A stretch of DNA of 64,000 nucleotides from Polymorphospora lycopeni (GTDB lineage Bacteria > Actinomycetota > Actinomycetes > Mycobacteriales > Micromonosporaceae): the NCBI RefSeq assembly GCF_042237075.1, contig NZ_JBCGDC010000020.1:17416-81415 (forward strand), written 5' to 3'. The notes below the pieces were generated by a model, which saw nothing but the letters and a program-made list of their open reading frames with translations, did not search any database and was not told where the DNA came from. Position 1 is the stretch's first letter, and every line of letters starts with the position of its first letter. Both the position numbers and the translations under genes were made by a program. Positions 55,952 through 63,717 of the stretch are shown in pieces.

Positions 55952-57937
55952 GTGCGCCGGTCGTCCATGTCGGTTGCCGCCACCGCACTTGGCATCGCCC
56001 TGCTCGTCGACGTCCTGCGCGTCTGGCTGCCCTCGATCATCACCATCTTCGGCCAGGCCGCCGCCACGCCCGCCGAACTCATGGGCGCCTTCGCCCTGAT
56101 GTGGTTCGTCCTCGCGCTCGGCGCCCCGCCACTGGTCCGCCGGGTCGGTCCACGTCCCGTGCTGCTCGCCGCCGCGATCGTGCTCGGCGGTTGCCGGGCC
56201 GGCCTCGGCGCCACCGACGGCGGTCAGGTGCAGCTCTACGTGGCCAGCTTCGGCCTGCTCGCCGGACTGGTGTGGCTCGCCGCCACCGCCGCCGGAACCG
56301 CCGATCCGACCCCCGGACTGGTCCTCGGCCTGGCCGCCGGCACCGTACTGCACACCGCCCTGGACACCCTGGACCTCACCTGGCGGACCGATCCGCTGTC
56401 CTGGGTGCTGACCGGTGCCATGGTCGCCGCCTTCCTCGCCCTGAGCTGGCGGGCCGAATCCGCACCCGGGCCGGTCCGGGCCGCGCCGTGGCTGCTCGTC
56501 GGGCCGGCCCTGCTGCTCTCCGGGATGATCGCCGGATCGCCGGCCCTGGCCACCACGGCGGTGTCCTATCTGTACGGCGGCGCGGCCGGAACCGCCGGAT
56601 CCACCCCGCTGGGCGACACCTGGCCCGGGGTGGTCACCGCGGCGGCGGTCGCGCTCTTCGCCGGCGCCGGGCTGGCCCGCCCGCCCCGCGGCCCGATGCG
56701 CTGGCTGGCACCCGTGCCGTTGCTGGCCGGCACGGTCATGTTCGTCGTGCCGCCGACCACCCTGCTGATCCCGGCGATCCTGCTGACCGCCGTCGGGCTC
56801 GGTGCCTGCCTGGCCCAGGCCGCCCCCGCTGCCCCCGCCGCCCCGCAAGCCCCCGCCGCCCCGCAAGCCCCCGCCGCTCCGGAAGCCGCCGCTGCCACCG
56901 GTTCCGCTGCCGCCGCCACCACCCGGGGACCGGCCGGGGTGCCGGGCTCCGGGCGACCCGGAATGCGCGCCGGATTCGCCGTCGTGGGCGGGATGGTGGT
57001 CTTCGCCGTCGGCGCGGTGCTCTACTACTCCGCCTACGACCTCGGCTACCCCAACCAGTGGGTACCGGTCGTCCTGGCCCTGTTCGTCGCGGCGGTCGCG
57101 ATGCGGCGCCCCGTACGCCGACCGGGATCCGCGGTGCGCCGGCCCCTTCTCGTGACCGTGGCGGCGGCCGTCGCCACCCTGCTCGCCGCGGTCGCCGTAC
57201 CGAACAACGCGGTGCAGGTCCGCGAACCGGAACCCGGCCCGGTCCGGGTGGTCGCCTACAACGTCCGGATGGGCTTCGGGCTCGACGGGCGCTTCGACCT
57301 CGCCGGGCTGGTCGACGTCGTCGCCGGGCAGCGGGCCGACGTCGTCGCGCTCAGCGAGGTCGACCGGGCCTGGCTGCTCAACGGCGGCCACGACACCCTC
57401 GCCCTCATCGCCGACCGGCTCGGCATGCGGTACGTCTTCGCGCCCGCCGCCGACGCCGTGTGGGGCGACGCGATCCTGACCCGGCTGCCGGTGACCGAGA
57501 CCCGTACCGTGCGTCTCACGCCCGTCGGCGCTCCCACCGGGGCGCAGGCCCTGGCCGCCGTCCTGGACACCGGCATCGGCGAACTGGTGGTCGTCTCCAC
57601 CCACCTCCAGCCGCCACCGGACGACGGGCCGGTCGTGCAGGCCGGCGAGGTGGTCCGCTTCGCCACCGGGTACGCCGCCGGGCGGCCACTGGTGGTCGCC
57701 GGCGACTTCAACACCGAGCCGGGCGATCCGGCGTTCCAGGTGTTCACCGACGCCGGCCTGGTCGACGCGCTGGCGCCGGCCCGACCACTGCCGACCGCGC
57801 CGGCCGACGCCCCGGACGAGCAGATCGACCACATCTTCGTCTCGGCCGGGCTGACCGCGACCGACGCCGCCGCGCCGCCCAGTACCGCCTCCGACCACCT
57901 CGCGGTCGCCGTCACCCTCGACCGCGCCCGGCCGTGA
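55952..57937 (+). CDS. Multi-spanning membrane protein with C-terminal EEP phosphatase/nuclease domain, 661 aa
   Basis: About eleven hydrophobic helices (residues 8-405) are followed by an EEP domain (about 430-660). The helices are interrupted near 290-330 by a cytoplasmic or loop segment of PQAPAAPQAPAAPEA repeats. The catalytic set is intact: AYNVRMGFG (Asn), ALSEVDRAW (Glu), HLQPP (His), VAGDFNTEPGDPAF (Asp/Asn) and TASDHLAVAVTL (Asp-His). GTG 55952 follows GAGGGGGA. Proteins of this plan are known in actinomycetes without assigned substrate; action on a lipid- or membrane-bound phosphodiester is plausible. Confidence 0.82.
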   Translation: MRRSSMSVAATALGIALLVDVLRVWLPSIITIFGQAAATPAELMGAFALMWFVLALGAPPLVRRVGPRPVLLAAAIVLGGCRAGLGATDGGQVQLYVASFGLLAGLVWLAATAAGTADPTPGLVLGLAAGTVLHTALDTLDLTWRTDPLSWVLTGAMVAAFLALSWRAESAPGPVRAAPWLLVGPALLLSGMIAGSPALATTAVSYLYGGAAGTAGSTPLGDTWPGVVTAAAVALFAGAGLARPPRGPMRWLAPVPLLAGTVMFVVPPTTLLIPAILLTAVGLGACLAQAAPAAPAAPQAPAAPQAPAAPEAAAATGSAAAATTRGPAGVPGSGRPGMRAGFAVVGGMVVFAVGAVLYYSAYDLGYPNQWVPVVLALFVAAVAMRRPVRRPGSAVRRPLLVTVAAAVATLLAAVAVPNNAVQVREPEPGPVRVVAYNVRMGFGLDGRFDLAGLVDVVAGQRADVVALSEVDRAWLLNGGHDTLALIADRLGMRYVFAPAADAVWGDAILTRLPVTETRTVRLTPVGAPTGAQALAAVLDTGIGELVVVSTHLQPPPDDGPVVQAGEVVRFATGYAAGRPLVVAGDFNTEPGDPAFQVFTDAGLVDALAPARPLPTAPADAPDEQIDHIFVSAGLTATDAAAPPSTASDHLAVAVTLDRARP

Positions 57938-58030
57938 CGCCGCTCGCCCGATCCGCCCGCCCGCCGCGCGCCCGACGGCGCCCGACGGCCCGCCCGCCGC
58001 TCGCCCGGACCGGTACCGCTGTTCGACGCC

Positions 58031-58069
58031 ACAGCGAATTCGGCGTACGCACAGCGAATTCGCTGTGCG
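58031..58069. repeat. Palindromic ACAGCGAATTCGCTGT element, copy 2
   Basis: ACAGCGAATT occurs at 58031-58040 and again at 58051-58060. The second is part of the perfect 16-bp palindrome 58051-58066, and flanking CGC/GCG extend the pairing to 22 bp (58048-58069). The identical palindrome is at 17929. It lies between convergent EEP and NUDIX genes, 94 bp after the EEP stop. The rest of 57938-58159 shows nothing else. Confidence 0.65.
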
Positions 58070-58159
58070 CCCGGGCGGCACACCCGCCACCGGGCGGACA
58101 CCCGACACCCGGGCGGGCCGAAGCCGGACGCTGTCCGGGATCAGGCCGCGCGTCCGGGG

Positions 58160-59053
58160 TCAGACGGCCGCCGGGTCGAGTCGGTCGGCACCGACCAGAC
58201 GCTCACCGGCGAACGCCAGCAGCCAGCCGGTGCCCTTCGGCGTGTAAAAGTCGCCCGCAGCCCCACCGGCCAGGGCGGCCAGCGCCGCCGGCAGCACCTT
58301 GCCCTGACTGCACACCACCGACCGCCGCCCGGCCGTCGCCAGCTCGACCAGCCGGCCGGCGGCGGCCAGGGCGTTCTCGTCCCCGTCCTGGCCCGGCACC
58401 GGCTCGTCGAAGCCCGAGTCGACCTCGATCGGCAGGTCGAGCCGGTCGGCGAGCGGGGCGAGCGTCTGCACGCACCGCCGCGGCGCCGCCGACACCAGCC
58501 GCTCCGGCCGGACCACGGCCAGCAGTCCGGCCAGCCCGGCCGCCTGGACCCGCCCGGCCGCGTCCAACTCCCGGGCCACGTCCGGACCGGTCCAGGTCGC
58601 GCGTTTGCCGGCCCTGGCGTGCCGTACGACGGCCAGCACGGCCGTCACCCGGGGCAGCAGGGCGAACTCGCGTACGACGGTCGCGTCGTGCGCGTACGTC
58701 AGCAGTCCCGCCGCGGCCCCGACCGGCAGCCAGCGCATCGCGTCGACCTCGGTCTCGTGCTGGAAGCCGCCGCGGTCGACGGCCCGCACCGACCAGTAGT
58801 CGACCGACTTCGGTGTGCCGTCGCGCATCCCGTAGCGGATGCCCGACAAGCGGACCTGCGGCACCCCACCGACGTCAGCCTCTTCGGCGATCTCCCGCAC
58901 TGCCGCGAGCAGCGGATGCTCACCCGGTTCGAGCTTGCCCTTCGGCAGGGTCCAGTCGTCGTAGCGGGGCCGGTGCACCACACAGACCTCGACCTCGCCG
59001 GAGCCGGCCGGCCGCCACACCACGCCGCCCGCGGCGCGGATCGGGACGGTCAC
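58160..59053 (-). CDS. NUDIX hydrolase fused to histidine phosphatase (MutT1-like), 297 aa
   Basis: N-terminal NUDIX domain (1-140) with box GKLEPGEHPLLAAVREIAEE; after it the motif reads ADV where the consensus has xGU, so the final Gly is Asp. The C-terminal histidine phosphatase domain (about 138-290) has VVRHARAGKR (Arg144, His145). This fusion is the mycobacterial MutT1 plan, which degrades 8-oxo-dGTP and diadenosine polyphosphates. GTG 59053 overlaps the stop of the CYTH-CHAD gene (GTGA), so the two are coupled and probably share a polyphosphate/nucleotide theme with ppk1 upstream. Confidence 0.9.
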   Translation of the reverse strand: MTVPIRAAGGVVWRPAGSGEVEVCVVHRPRYDDWTLPKGKLEPGEHPLLAAVREIAEEADVGGVPQVRLSGIRYGMRDGTPKSVDYWSVRAVDRGGFQHETEVDAMRWLPVGAAAGLLTYAHDATVVREFALLPRVTAVLAVVRHARAGKRATWTGPDVARELDAAGRVQAAGLAGLLAVVRPERLVSAAPRRCVQTLAPLADRLDLPIEVDSGFDEPVPGQDGDENALAAAGRLVELATAGRRSVVCSQGKVLPAALAALAGGAAGDFYTPKGTGWLLAFAGERLVGADRLDPAAV

Positions 59054-60576
59054 GGCAGCCACGCGACGAGCTGATGCTCGGTGGCCTGGCTCCACCGCTG
59101 CGGGAACTCGGCCCGGACCCGGTGGATGATCTGGCGTTCCCGCTCGGCGAGTCGCCCGGCGGTCACCGCGAGCGCGTGGTCGGCGGGGTGCTCGGCGGCG
59201 ATCGACAGCCAGGCGTCGGCGGCCACCGCCGCGTCCTGGTGCTCGCCGAGCAGATCCTGCACCTTCGACAGGGCCTTGCCCAGGTTCCGGGCCGGTGCGC
59301 CGACGACCGGCTTGACGGCGTTGACCGCGTACCTGGCCTTCTTGCCGTCGATCCGGGTGTCGTGCCAGCGCTCGTCGGGATCGGTCGGGCCGAGTTCGCC
59401 GGCACCGTCGACGCCGTCCGCGCCGAACACCAGCCGGCGCCACGGCTTGGCCACCAGCCGGGGGAGTACGTCGGCCGCCGGCTGCCCGGCCCGCTTCGTC
59501 AGCCGCGGCTCGCGGGCGGCGGCCACCAGCTCCTCGACCAGGGCGGCGTAGCGGTCGGACGTCAGGACCTCGTCGAGGGCCGCCAGCGCCGACTCCTGCC
59601 GTACGGCCAGCACCTGGTCGATCCGGGCGACCGCCGCCTCGTCGAGCGGGCTGAGCGGGTCGCCGGTGGCCGTGCGGCGCAGCCGGTCGCGCAGCACCTC
59701 GGCGTCGCGTGGCCCGCCGAGCGCGTCGGCGAGCCACTTCACCTCGTCGCGCAACGCCCGCGACCATGACGACTTCGTCAGCGGCCGGAACGTACGCAGG
59801 TCGCTACGCAGCCGCCGGCAGCCGACCCGCATCTGGTGCACGGCGGTGTCGTCGCCGACCGGCACCCGCAGCCGGACGAGCGGGTCGTGGGCGAGGATCC
59901 GCCGGACGTGCTTGCGAACCGCGTCGGTGACCACGTCGCCGGCCGTCGGCTCGTCCGGCAGCCCGGCCGGGGCGACCAGGTCGGGACCCTCCTGCGCGGC
60001 GGGGCCGAGGGCGCGTACGAGCTTGGGGGTGAACCCGCCGGACCGCGCCCCGGCCGCGCACAACACCTCACCGACCCGGTCGAGCAGTTCGGCGTCGCCG
60101 TCCCCCAGCTCGACCTCGATCTCGCGGAACGTGGCGCGGACCTTGCGCCCGTCCAGCACGGATACCGCGTCGTCGGCGACCTCGGCCAGCAGCCGGTCGT
60201 CGGCGTCCCGCAGCTCGTACGCCCGGCGGACGGTCCGCACGACCGCGACCGGGGCCAGCGCCGCGCCCCGCGAGTAGGCGGTCACCAGCGCGGACAGTTC
60301 GGCCGGCAGCCGGCCGGGCCGGCCGGGCCGGGACACCTCGTGCCGCCGGCCCGGCAGGTCGGCCGGGAACTTCACCGTCCACGGCAGCGGGTCGCCCTTA
60401 CGGTGCCGGAGCGACGCCCCGGCCCGCGCCAGCCGCAGATCGGACGTGTCGAGATAGGTCGCGGTCAGGGTGGCCGGCGACCGCTCCACCACCCGTCCCC
60501 CGTCCGGCAGGGCCGGGGCCAGGTCGGGGACCGCGTACGCCGGATCGGCCTCGTACTTGCGTTCCTCCTCCAGCAT
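59050..60576 (-). CDS. CYTH-CHAD domain protein, 508 aa
   Basis: N-terminal CYTH triphosphate-tunnel domain (about 1-200) beginning EEERKYEAD, the ExExK signature that binds triphosphate with metal. C-terminal CHAD helical domain (about 215-505) with conserved His/Arg such as VHQMRVGCRRLRSDLRTF and KKARYAVNAV. CHAD domains bind inorganic polyphosphate, and CYTH-CHAD proteins are often beside polyphosphate genes, as here next to ppk1. Likely a polyphosphate-binding triphosphatase. ATG 60576 lies 35 bp after the ppk1 stop. Confidence 0.93.
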   Translation of the reverse strand: MLEEERKYEADPAYAVPDLAPALPDGGRVVERSPATLTATYLDTSDLRLARAGASLRHRKGDPLPWTVKFPADLPGRRHEVSRPGRPGRLPAELSALVTAYSRGAALAPVAVVRTVRRAYELRDADDRLLAEVADDAVSVLDGRKVRATFREIEVELGDGDAELLDRVGEVLCAAGARSGGFTPKLVRALGPAAQEGPDLVAPAGLPDEPTAGDVVTDAVRKHVRRILAHDPLVRLRVPVGDDTAVHQMRVGCRRLRSDLRTFRPLTKSSWSRALRDEVKWLADALGGPRDAEVLRDRLRRTATGDPLSPLDEAAVARIDQVLAVRQESALAALDEVLTSDRYAALVEELVAAAREPRLTKRAGQPAADVLPRLVAKPWRRLVFGADGVDGAGELGPTDPDERWHDTRIDGKKARYAVNAVKPVVGAPARNLGKALSKVQDLLGEHQDAAVAADAWLSIAAEHPADHALAVTAGRLAERERQIIHRVRAEFPQRWSQATEHQLVAWLP

Positions 60577-60611
60577 GCCGGCCAGCCTAACCAGATCTTC
60601 CGGCCCGCCGC

Positions 60612-62966
60612 TCAGCTCGCGCCGCCGACGACGCGGCGCAGCAGCGCCTCCTGCAGGTGCACCAGCGGGGTGTCGTCGCTGCTGACCCGCCGGGCCCAGG
60701 TGCCGTCACCGGCCAGCTCGAACGCCTCCACGTCGTCACTCATGCACGACGAGATGATGTGGTCCAGTTCGGCGCGGGCGACCGGGTCGGTGACCCGTAC
60801 CAGCGCCTCGACCCGCCGGTCGAGGTTGCGGTGCATCAGGTCCGCCGAACCGATCCAGAACTCGGCCGACTCGTCGGCGCCGAACCGGAACACCCGCGAG
60901 TGCTCGAGGAACCGGCCGAGGATCGACCGGACCCGGATGTTGTCGGAGAGCCCGGGTACGCCCGGCCGCAGCGTGCACATCCCGCGGATGACCAGTTCGA
61001 CGCGTACGCCCGCGCGCGACGCCCGGTAGAGCGCGTCCACGATGTCCTCGTCGACGAGCGAGTTCACCTTGATCTGGACCAGGCCCCGGCCGCCCCGCCG
61101 GGTCTGCTCGATCTGCTGGTCGATGCGCTCGATGATGCCGCTGCGCACCCCGTGCGGCGCGACCAGCAGCCGGCGGTAGGCGGTCTGCCGGCTGTAGCCG
61201 GTGAGGACGTTGAACAGGTCGGTCAGGTCGGCACCGACCTCCGGGTCGGCGGTCAGCATCCCGAAGTCCTCGTACAGCCGGGCGGTCTTCGGGTGGTAGT
61301 TGCCGGTGCCGATGTGGCAGTAGCGGCGGATCTGGTTGCCCTCCTGCCGTACGACCAGCGCGGTCTTGCAGTGCGTCTTGAGCCCGACCAGGCCGTAGAC
61401 GACGTGGCAGCCGGCCCGTTCCAGCATCCGCGCCCAGCCGATGTTGGCGACCTCGTCGAAGCGCGCCTTCACCTCGACCAGCACCACCACCTGCTTGCCG
61501 GCGGCGGCGGCGTCGATCAGCGCGTCGACGATCGGCGAGTCGCCGGACGTACGGTAGAGGGTCTGCTTGATCGCCAGCACGTTCGGGTCGGCGGCGGCCT
61601 GCTCGATGAACCGCTGCACGCTGGTGGAGAACGAGTGGTAGGGGTGGTGGACCAGGATGTCGCCGTCACGGACCACCGAGAAGACGCTGCGCGGCACCTC
61701 GCCCTCGACCAGCCGGGGATGGGTCGCGGGTACGAACGGCCGCTCCTTGAGATCGGGCCGGTCGACGGCGTCGTAGATCTGCCACATCGACGACAGGTCG
61801 AGCAGGCCCGGCACCCGCAGGACGTCGTGGCTGTCCATGTCCAGCTCACGTACGAGCAGGTCGAGCACGTGGTCGGAGACCGACGCGGCGACCTCCAGCC
61901 GGACCGGCGGGCCGAACCGGCGCCGGGCCAGTTCCCGCTCCAGGGCCTGGAGCAGGTCCTCGTCGCGGTCCTCGTCGACCTCGACCTCGGCGTTGCGGGT
62001 CACCCGGAACAGATGGCACTCGACGACCTGCATGCCCGAGAAGAGCTGCCCGAGCTGGGTGGAGATCAGGTCTTCGACCGGCAGGAACCGGGCCGGCCGG
62101 CTCGGACCCACCGGCACGAACCGGGGCACGTTGTTGGGCACCTTGACCCGGGCGAACAGTTCCGACCCGCCATCGGGGTCACGCACCACCACGGCCAGGT
62201 TCAGCGAGCGGCTGGAGATGTACGGGAACGGGTGCGCCGGGTCGACCGCGAGCGGCGTCAGCACCGGGAAGATCGCCTCCCGGAAGTAGGTCCGCAACTG
62301 CTCACGCTCGCCGGCGTCCAGGTCGGCCCACCGCACCAGGTGGACGTCCTCGGCGGCGAGCCGCGGCAGTACGTCGTCGACGAAGCAGCGGGCGTGCCGG
62401 GCGACCAGGCCGGCGGTCTTCTCGGCGATCAGCTCGAGCTGGGTGCGCAGCGGCAGCCGGTCGCCGCCGCGCATCGGCAGGCCGGCCTGGAGGCGGCGCT
62501 TGAGACCGGCGATCCGGACCATGAAGAACTCGTCGAGGTTGCTGGCGAAGATCGCCAGGAACTTCGCCCGCTCCAGCAACGGTGTCGCCGGGTCCTCGGC
62601 GAGGGCGAGCACCCGGGCGTTGAAATCGAGCCAGGACAACTCCCGGTTGAGGAACCGGTCCTCCGGCAGCGGCTCCAGCGTCGCCGGGTGCACGCCGTCC
62701 GGCGGCGGCGAGTCGGTCGGGTCGTGCGCGACCGACGGCGCCCGGTCCGGGTCGGGATCACCGGTGCCGGCCGGCGGCTCGGGGCGCGGCGGAACACCCG
62801 GGCTCAGCGCCGTCGTCGAGTTGTCGCGCCGGACGAATCGCCCGTTGGAACCACGCCGTCGGACCTGGCCACGCGGCACCGGCGGGCGCTCGTCGTCGGG
62901 CGTCGGTGACTGGTCGGCACGGGACTGGCGCTGGTGCGGGGGGCGGCGGCCGGCTGGATTCGTCAC
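60612..62966 (-). CDS. ppk1: Polyphosphate kinase 1, 784 aa
   Basis: Reversibly polymerises the gamma-phosphate of ATP into polyphosphate. The core begins RFLNRELSWLDFNARVLALA (residues about 107-126). Catalytic region: phosphoacceptor His in CHIGTGNYHPKTARLYEDFG, second His in SADLMHRNLDRRVEALV, and Arg in VEVKARFDE. A 100-residue Pro/Arg-rich N-terminal extension is usual in actinomycetes. GTG 62966 is taken as start because upstream in-frame codons lie in a poorly coding stretch. It heads a minus-strand run ppk1 - CYTH-CHAD - NUDIX/phosphatase. Confidence 0.95.
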   Translation of the reverse strand: MTNPAGRRPPHQRQSRADQSPTPDDERPPVPRGQVRRRGSNGRFVRRDNSTTALSPGVPPRPEPPAGTGDPDPDRAPSVAHDPTDSPPPDGVHPATLEPLPEDRFLNRELSWLDFNARVLALAEDPATPLLERAKFLAIFASNLDEFFMVRIAGLKRRLQAGLPMRGGDRLPLRTQLELIAEKTAGLVARHARCFVDDVLPRLAAEDVHLVRWADLDAGEREQLRTYFREAIFPVLTPLAVDPAHPFPYISSRSLNLAVVVRDPDGGSELFARVKVPNNVPRFVPVGPSRPARFLPVEDLISTQLGQLFSGMQVVECHLFRVTRNAEVEVDEDRDEDLLQALERELARRRFGPPVRLEVAASVSDHVLDLLVRELDMDSHDVLRVPGLLDLSSMWQIYDAVDRPDLKERPFVPATHPRLVEGEVPRSVFSVVRDGDILVHHPYHSFSTSVQRFIEQAAADPNVLAIKQTLYRTSGDSPIVDALIDAAAAGKQVVVLVEVKARFDEVANIGWARMLERAGCHVVYGLVGLKTHCKTALVVRQEGNQIRRYCHIGTGNYHPKTARLYEDFGMLTADPEVGADLTDLFNVLTGYSRQTAYRRLLVAPHGVRSGIIERIDQQIEQTRRGGRGLVQIKVNSLVDEDIVDALYRASRAGVRVELVIRGMCTLRPGVPGLSDNIRVRSILGRFLEHSRVFRFGADESAEFWIGSADLMHRNLDRRVEALVRVTDPVARAELDHIISSCMSDDVEAFELAGDGTWARRVSSDDTPLVHLQEALLRRVVGGAS

Positions 62967-63020
62967 CCATTCATCATCACCCGATCCGGGTGACCGCCAA
63001 ATCAACATGCCACATTTCGA

Positions 63021-63218
63021 TCATTGAAATGTAGGTAACGTGACCCTGCTGACCTGCCCGGACTCGTCGTGCTCGACCCGGACCCGCTGACCCGGGCGCA
63101 GCAGCCGCAACCCCGACGCGTCGAAGGCCGGCGCCCCGAACGCGATCTCGTCGCCGTCGTCGAGCAGCAACGTCCCGGAGCGGGTGAGCGGATTGTAGGT
63201 GGCGACGGTCCCCTGCAT
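63021..63218 (-). CDS. Cold-shock-like small OB-fold protein, 65 aa
   Basis: MQGTVATYNPLTRSGTLLLDDG, then a GQRVRVEHDESGQVSRVTL ending: the layout of a cold-shock domain (GTVKWFNPEKGFGFI... GQRVEFEV). Aromatic RNA-binding positions of the CspA RNP motifs are mostly replaced (YNPLTRSGTLLL in place of FNxxKGFGFI), so nucleic-acid binding may be weak or altered. ATG 63218 is chosen over one 14 codons earlier from the domain start. It lies just upstream of ppk1 in the same direction (54 bp), possibly in one operon. Confidence 0.75.
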   Translation of the reverse strand: MQGTVATYNPLTRSGTLLLDDGDEIAFGAPAFDASGLRLLRPGQRVRVEHDESGQVSRVTLPTFQ

Positions 63219-63288
63219 GCCAGCACCGTACCCGCGCGCCTCGTGCCCCGCACCTGTCACGCGTCGCGCCCCGCCCCCTGCCGCGCCC

Positions 63289-63437
63289 CGCAGCGCCGCC
63301 TGCCGCGCCCCGCAGCGCCGCCTGCCGCCCCCGCAGCGCCGCCTGCCGCCCCCGCAGCGCCGCCTGCCGCCCCCGCAGCGCCGCCTGCCGCCCCCGCAGC
63401 GCCGCCTGCCGCCCCCGCAGCGCCGCCTGCCGCCCCC
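63289..63437. repeat. 21-bp tandem repeat, seven copies
   Basis: Unit CGCAGCGCCGCCTGCCGCCCC starts at 63289, 63311, 63332, 63353, 63374, 63395 and 63416 (first spacing 22, then exactly 21); written here as CGCAGCGCCGCC plus TGCCGCCCC. All copies are pyrimidine-rich on the plus strand and G-rich on the minus strand (GGGGCGGCA). Because 21 is a multiple of three, open frames persist in several frames; I do not regard any as a gene. It sits 70 bp upstream of the cold-shock-like gene. Confidence 0.85.
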
Positions 63438-63476
63438 GCCGCCTGCCCCCCGCCGCCCCCGCCGCCCCCAGTCCGC

Positions 63477-63535
63477 CGATCATGGAGAAAACGTGGCGTT
63501 TCCCGCCCGACTTGTGAACATCATCCCCATGATCG
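63477..63535. repeat. Inverted repeat CGATCATGG ... CCATGATCG
   Basis: Perfect 9-bp ends (63477-63485 and 63527-63535) enclose a 41-bp centre that contains a second small pairing, AAACG-tgg-CGTTT. The GATC-rich palindromic ends recall the 80-bp element family at 33547 and 51434 but the sequence is different. A single copy is present in this window. Apart from the listed repeats and hairpin I see no gene in 63219-63717. Confidence 0.5.
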
Positions 63536-63592
63536 CGTGTCGGGTCGCGTGAACGATGTGCGTGGATGGGGCGGGTCGCAGGGGGACGCGGT

Positions 63593-63649
63593 TGATCTGG
63601 GCGGGAGAGACCTTATCGAGCCTGGATAAGGTCTCTCCCGCCCAGATCA
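63593..63649. terminator. 25-bp perfect hairpin downstream of cofC
   Basis: Arms 63593-63617 and 63625-63649 are exact complements over 25 bp (TGATCTGGGCGGGAGAGACC at the outside, CTTATC/GATAAG at the tip) around GAGCCTG. It lies 69 bp beyond the cofC stop on the minus strand. It is longer and more perfect than the other terminators here and may be a dispersed palindromic unit as well. Confidence 0.75.
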
Positions 63650-63717
63650 GCAAGGACCACCAACGGGCGCTTCCACGACAACCGCCCCAGTCCTCCGTAG
63701 TCGGGCGGTTCTCGCCG

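Noticed and set aside
55831..59769. A 1312-codon open frame on the plus strand
   Set aside because: Out-of-frame shadow of the EEP membrane gene that continues antisense to the NUDIX and CHAD genes; Arg/Pro-rich with no domain.
62977..63483. A 168-codon frame with RGRQAAL repeats overlapping the cold-shock-like gene
   Set aside because: The repeat is a by-product of the 21-bp DNA array and the frame then overlaps the cold-shock-like gene in another phase.
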